Shown one piece after another: positions 60,038 to 64,000 of a DNA stretch of 64,000 nucleotides; the stretch's first letter is position 1; each line of letters begins with the position of its first letter. This stretch comes from Paenibacillus wynnii (lineage in GTDB: Bacteria > Bacillota > Bacilli > Paenibacillales > Paenibacillaceae). Below the pieces are notes generated by a model. The model was not told the origin of the DNA. It ran no database searches and worked only from the letters and a program-made list of their open reading frames with translations. Both the position numbers and the translations under genes were made by a program. The stretch spans positions 868,001 to 932,000 of the forward strand of contig NZ_JQCR01000003.1 in assembly GCF_000757885.1 (NCBI RefSeq), read 5' to 3'.

Positions 60038-60615
60038 TGAAAACTACAATTTATTTGGTGAGGCACGGTGAATCACCCAAAACTGAAGGAAACGAGAGGG
60101 AACGCGGGCTTACGGATAAGGGATGGTCAGATGCCAACAGAATAACCGAAATATTAAGAAATGAAGGAATAGACGTTTTCGTCTCTAGCCCATATAAGAG
60201 AGCCATTTTAACCATTGAGGAATTAGCCCAGTCTCTTGATAAAGAGATCATCGTTATTGAAGATCTCAAAGAAATGGTTTTTTTAAGTGACGATCGAATC
60301 ATGCCGGATATAGAGCTGTATCCATACCTAGATAGGATCTTATCTGATCCGGATTTCACGTTACCTGATGGGGAATCCAGCGGGATTTGTCAGAAGCGTA
60401 CTATCTTGATTTTAAAAGAAATTCTTACGAAGTATAGAGGTCAGAAAGTTGCTATAGGAACTCATGGGCTAGTAATGACCTTGATGATGAGGTATTTTGA
60501 CAGTAAATACGACTTGGATTTTTTGTTACAGACATCGAAACCCGATATCTACAGATTGGAATTCAATGATGAGGAACTTATGGAAACGAAGAAATTATGG
60601 AGAGCTACCCAATGA
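60034..60615 (+). CDS. Histidine phosphatase (phosphoglycerate mutase-like) 1
   Basis: 193 residues with the catalytic YLVRHGES near the N-terminus, SSPYKRAILTIEELA, and a second histidine in GTHGLVMTLMM. The family transfers or removes phosphate through a phosphohistidine. The ATG overlaps the previous gene by four bases. The substrate is unknown. Confidence 0.85.
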   Translation: MMKTTIYLVRHGESPKTEGNERERGLTDKGWSDANRITEILRNEGIDVFVSSPYKRAILTIEELAQSLDKEIIVIEDLKEMVFLSDDRIMPDIELYPYLDRILSDPDFTLPDGESSGICQKRTILILKEILTKYRGQKVAIGTHGLVMTLMMRYFDSKYDLDFLLQTSKPDIYRLEFNDEELMETKKLWRATQ

Positions 60616-61142
60616 CCACATTTTATCTAATTCGACACGGTGAACCGGATTGGGATATCAATGAACAATATAAACTCAAAGGGCATGGAAGAGATCTCGT
60701 ACCTTTAACACATCTTGGAACTCAGCAAGTGCATGTTACTTCAAAGGATAAAAGACTAAAGCATGCACAGTTAATTTTATCATCTCCTTATACTCGTGCC
60801 TTGCAGACAGCCGCTATTTTATCAAAAGAATTGCGCTTAGAAATAACGATTGAATTTGATTTAAGAGAATGGCAGCCAGATTTAACTTTTTCCTATGACA
60901 CAGTAGAACAATTGATGGAACTAGGATCAGATTATGATTTACATAATGGGATATATCCTGCAGGTCAGAAGCGGTTTTGGGAGTCAAAATCTATGATGAA
61001 GGCACGGATGGACGGGGTAATTAATAGATATTTAAACTATGAATATGTAATTATTGCCGGGCATGGAATGGCATTTCGCACCCAAGTAGATGTAGGAGAT
61101 ATCCCCCATGCCTCTATAATTGAATATAAAATGTGGGAATGA
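60612..61142 (+). CDS. Histidine phosphatase (phosphoglycerate mutase-like) 2
   Basis: 176 residues with YLIRHGEPDWD, SSPYTRALQTAAILS and AGHGMAFRTQ, the same catalytic set as the gene before it. ATG 60612 is chosen over 60597: it has GGAGAG upstream and overlaps the previous stop as ATGA. The pair probably arose by duplication. Confidence 0.85.
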   Translation: MTTFYLIRHGEPDWDINEQYKLKGHGRDLVPLTHLGTQQVHVTSKDKRLKHAQLILSSPYTRALQTAAILSKELRLEITIEFDLREWQPDLTFSYDTVEQLMELGSDYDLHNGIYPAGQKRFWESKSMMKARMDGVINRYLNYEYVIIAGHGMAFRTQVDVGDIPHASIIEYKMWE

Positions 61143-61189
61143 AGCGTGGTTGAAAATAACTTATGGGTTCAATTTGCTGTATTTATTTG

Positions 61190-61222
61190 AGCTACAAGAA
61201 AATAACTTTCTTGTGGCTTTTT
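61190..61222 (+). terminator. Terminator of the histidine phosphatase operon
   Basis: AGCTACAAGAAA pairs with TTTCTTGTGGCT, followed by T-run. Confidence 0.75.
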
Positions 61223-61395
61223 ATATTTATAAATACAGGAGGATACCTATAGCAGAGATAATCATCTTAATATTATCTTAATGCCACAGCCAAAGTTGTA
61301 ACGCTATGCTGATTTTGCTCATGATATACTAACGCTGTGTGAACAGGATATATTAGTAGATAACACTAAAGATGAGCAGATAGGGGGCATAAAGA

Positions 61396-64000
61396 ATGGC
61401 AATAAATCATACCGACTCAGGTTCCCTGCTTGAGCGTCTTTCTAATATACCGGCTAATAAAAGACGAGGAAGGCTGAAAATATTTGTAGGATATGCTGAA
61501 GGTGTCGGCAAGACCTGTGCTATGCTGAGTGCTGCCCATGAAGAGCAAAGAGATGGGATTGATGTTGTTGCCGGATATATTGAGCCCCATGCAAGGCCAG
61601 AGACAATTGCGCTTATAGAAGGACTGGAGCTTTTGCCGCCTTTAGATATCTCCCATAAAGGTGTGGTTACTAAGGAATTTGATCTGGACCGTGCGATGCG
61701 GAGAAAACCAGACCTTATTTTATTGGATGAGCTGGCCCATAACAATGCGGCGGGTTGCCGCCATAAAAAAAGATATCAGGATGTAGAAGAGCTTCTTCGA
61801 GCAGGAATTCACGTATATACCACGATTAATGTTCAGCAAATTGAAAGCCTGAATGATGTCGTCTCCTCTATTGCTGGATTCTCCGTGTATGAACTTATTC
61901 CGGACAGCATATTTGACAACGCCAATCAGGTTGAATTAGTCGATATTGAACCCGATGATTTAATCGACCGCTTGAAAAAGGGGAAGATTTATCGTGATGA
62001 ACAGGCTCAGACGACACATGCTCATTTATTCACCAAAGAGAAACTTATCGCCCTGCGTGAGATCGCTCTGCGCTATACAGCAGATCAGTTGAACCGGATC
62101 GCGGTAAAAATCAGTACACAGGAGAATAATAATGAGTATTATACAAAAGACCACATCTTAGTCTGCCTGTCCTCGGCTGCCTCGAGTCAGAAGGTTATTC
62201 GTACAGCAGCGAGAATGGCCGATGCTTACCATGGGAACTTCACAGCACTGTTCGTGGAAACACCGGAAACCAAGGCAATAACACCCAAAGACAAGGCGGA
62301 ACTGAGGGGAAACCTAAGGCTGGCAGAGCAACTCGGTGCACAGATTGCATCTGTATATGGAGAGGATATCCCCGGGCAAATTGCAGAATATGCCAAAACA
62401 AGCAAGGTATCAAAGATCGTCATTGGACGTTCCAATAATAAAAAGAGATGGTTTGCAAAATCAAATTTTGTAGACAAACTGACCGCTCTCGCGCCGAATA
62501 TTGATATTTATATCATCCCCGACACTGGGCAATCTTTCTACAAAAATCCTAAATACACAAAAACCCCTGAGCTGTCACTGGTTGATACCGTCACAACCGT
62601 AGGGATTATGGGTTTTTGCACCTTTATTGGACTGTGGTTTCAATTTCTGGGTTTTAAAGAATCGAACATCATTACTGTTTATATTTTGGGTGTTCTGTTC
62701 AATGCAATGGTTACGCGCGGTAGGCTCTATAGTGCGGTAACATCAGTATTAAGTGTGCTTGTGTTCAATTTTTTCTTTACCGAGCCTTATTTCTCTTTGC
62801 AGGCCTATGATTCAGGTTATCCGGTGACTTTCCTTGTTATGCTATCTGCTTCCTTCATAACCAGTACATTGACTATGCGGGTAAAGGAACAAGCCCGACA
62901 GTCCTCGCAAAAAGCCTACCGTACAGAAGTGCTTTTAGAGACGAGCCGAAAATTGCAGCAAGCAAAAGACACCTCGGCCATTATTTATGCAACGGCACAT
63001 CAAATGGTGAAATTGCTAGACAAAACCATCATTTTTTATTCGGTGCAGCAAGATACCTTGTCAGAGCCGTTGATTTTATTAAAAGAAGAATCGGCTGTTG
63101 ATCCACTGACTTACACAGGAAGAGAAGAACGTGCGGTTGCAGAGTGGGTGCATAAAAATAACAAGCGTGCTGGAACTACCACGGACACCTTTTCTACCGC
63201 CAGTTGCCTATACCATGCGGTTCGGGGAGGCGATACGGTATTTGCAGTAGCAGCCATTGTCATGGCTGAGGAAGACTCGTTAGAGATTTTTGAGAAGAGT
63301 CTGATGATTGCTATGTTGGGAGAATGCGCGCTGGCGCTTGAAAAAGAAAGACTGAACGAAAAACAAAAAGAAATCTCCATGCAAATTCAGCAGGAGCAGC
63401 TCCGTGCTAACCTGCTTCGAGCAATCTCTCATGATTTACGTACCCCCCTTACCACTATTTCCGGAAATGCGGGAATTCTCATAGGAAACTCTGAGGTGCT
63501 GAATGAGGAACAGAAAAAGGGGCTGTACACTGACATTTATGACGATTCATTATGGCTTATCAATTTGGTGGAGAACTTGCTCTCCATTACACGGATTGAC
63601 AAGGGCGCATTAAATCTGAATTTGCAGGCAGAGCTTCTGGAGGAAGTCATAGCAGAAGCTCTTCTTCATATTAATCGGAACAGTGAGGAGCATACGATTC
63701 ATACCGTATTGGATGACGAGCTTCTAATGGCTAAAATGGATACCCAACTTATTATTCAGGTCTTGATCAATCTTGTGAACAACGCAATAAACTATACGCC
63801 ATGTGGATCACTGATCACGATCTCAGCGAGACGCGAAAATCATAGGGTGCTTGTAGAGGTTTCCGATGACGGTCCAGGTATTTCAAAAGAAGCACAGGCC
63901 AAACTATTCGACATGTTCTATACTGCCGACAATATTCGTGGGGATGGCCGCCGTGGATTAGGTTTGGGTCTTTCTTTGTGTAAATCTATTGTAAATGCTC
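61396..64000 (+). CDS. kdpD: KdpD-type osmosensitive K+ sensor histidine kinase (3' end outside window)
   Basis: At least 868 residues, still open at the window end. Order: KdpD N-terminal domain with P-loop GYAEGVGKTCAML (about 33-45) and LLDELAHNN; a Usp-like domain (about 250-370) with VIGRSNNKK; a DUF4118 membrane block with four helices (about 395-500); a GAF-like region; HisKA with AISHDLRTPLTT (His679); and an ATPase domain (NLVNNAINYTP, DDGPGIS, GLGLGLSLCKSIV). It senses low K+ or turgor and drives kdp expression. The ATG follows TAGGGGGC. kdpE probably lies downstream. Confidence 0.93.
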   Translation, partial: MAINHTDSGSLLERLSNIPANKRRGRLKIFVGYAEGVGKTCAMLSAAHEEQRDGIDVVAGYIEPHARPETIALIEGLELLPPLDISHKGVVTKEFDLDRAMRRKPDLILLDELAHNNAAGCRHKKRYQDVEELLRAGIHVYTTINVQQIESLNDVVSSIAGFSVYELIPDSIFDNANQVELVDIEPDDLIDRLKKGKIYRDEQAQTTHAHLFTKEKLIALREIALRYTADQLNRIAVKISTQENNNEYYTKDHILVCLSSAASSQKVIRTAARMADAYHGNFTALFVETPETKAITPKDKAELRGNLRLAEQLGAQIASVYGEDIPGQIAEYAKTSKVSKIVIGRSNNKKRWFAKSNFVDKLTALAPNIDIYIIPDTGQSFYKNPKYTKTPELSLVDTVTTVGIMGFCTFIGLWFQFLGFKESNIITVYILGVLFNAMVTRGRLYSAVTSVLSVLVFNFFFTEPYFSLQAYDSGYPVTFLVMLSASFITSTLTMRVKEQARQSSQKAYRTEVLLETSRKLQQAKDTSAIIYATAHQMVKLLDKTIIFYSVQQDTLSEPLILLKEESAVDPLTYTGREERAVAEWVHKNNKRAGTTTDTFSTASCLYHAVRGGDTVFAVAAIVMAEEDSLEIFEKSLMIAMLGECALALEKERLNEKQKEISMQIQQEQLRANLLRAISHDLRTPLTTISGNAGILIGNSEVLNEEQKKGLYTDIYDDSLWLINLVENLLSITRIDKGALNLNLQAELLEEVIAEALLHINRNSEEHTIHTVLDDELLMAKMDTQLIIQVLINLVNNAINYTPCGSLITISARRENHRVLVEVSDDGPGISKEAQAKLFDMFYTADNIRGDGRRGLGLGLSLCKSIVNA

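Noticed and set aside
61143..61395. c-di-AMP (ydaO-type) riboswitch upstream of kdpD
   Set aside because: Kdp genes often carry one, but I could not find its conserved core; only a terminator and an A/T-rich promoter region are visible.
1..64000. CRISPR array, tRNA or rRNA genes
   Set aside because: No regularly spaced repeats and no recognisable tRNA or rRNA sequence were seen on either strand.

Overview
The window looks like part of the chromosome of a facultatively anaerobic, spore-forming Firmicute, most likely Paenibacillus. This is inferred from the gene families: a YesM/YesN-type two-component system beside a sugar ABC importer, a GH4 alpha-galactosidase, a YheC/D-type ATP-grasp protein, DUF2512 and DUF1349 proteins, and frequent GTG/TTG starts behind strong AGGAGG ribosome binding sites. 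No rRNA, tRNA, CRISPR array or intact mobile element was seen. Coding density is high and most genes end in clear intrinsic terminators.

Layout. 1-5.6 kb: the 3' part of an Lhr-type helicase, an AlkD-like protein, a DUF318 permease, and selD-mnmH for tRNA selenouridine. 5.7-15 kb: a carbohydrate uptake block (binding protein, two permeases, YesM-type kinase, YesN-type regulator, AraC regulator, GH4 alpha-galactosidase) with a candidate CcpA site. 15-25 kb: housekeeping and stress genes (msrA, HAD phosphatase, Cys-rich pentapeptide protein, Dabb protein), a ManC/DUF6492 pair, an ATP-grasp gene, a double-TPM secreted protein and a zinc peptidase. 25-32 kb is an accessory stretch holding several broken genes: a secreted cupredoxin protein, a sigma/anti-sigma chimera, ssuA and ssuC fragments and a GNAT tail. 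32-38.5 kb: azoreductase, two hemerythrins, a resolvase-like protein, a SulP transporter with a Usp protein, and a Nudix hydrolase.

The centrepiece is 38.6-54.3 kb, an anaerobic hydrogen module. It holds a KamA-family radical SAM gene, hydE, a two-polypeptide pyruvate:ferredoxin oxidoreductase (gamma-delta and alpha-beta fusions), then a tight operon: hydC-hydB-hydA (a trimeric, probably electron-bifurcating [FeFe]-hydrogenase), hydG, hydF, an aspartate ammonia-lyase, and a second hydF. PFOR would make reduced ferredoxin, HydABC would use it with NADH to evolve H2, and HydE/F/G would build the H-cluster. The lyase could supply ammonium for the bridging amine (inference). A Rex-like operator lies upstream of the oxidoreductase and a Fur-like box upstream of hydC, suggesting control by NADH redox state and iron.

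54.3-64 kb: a TetR-controlled MFS exporter with a CueP-family protein, a fused glutathione synthetase (gshAB) behind a possible leader peptide, two coupled histidine phosphatases, and kdpD running off the end of the window.
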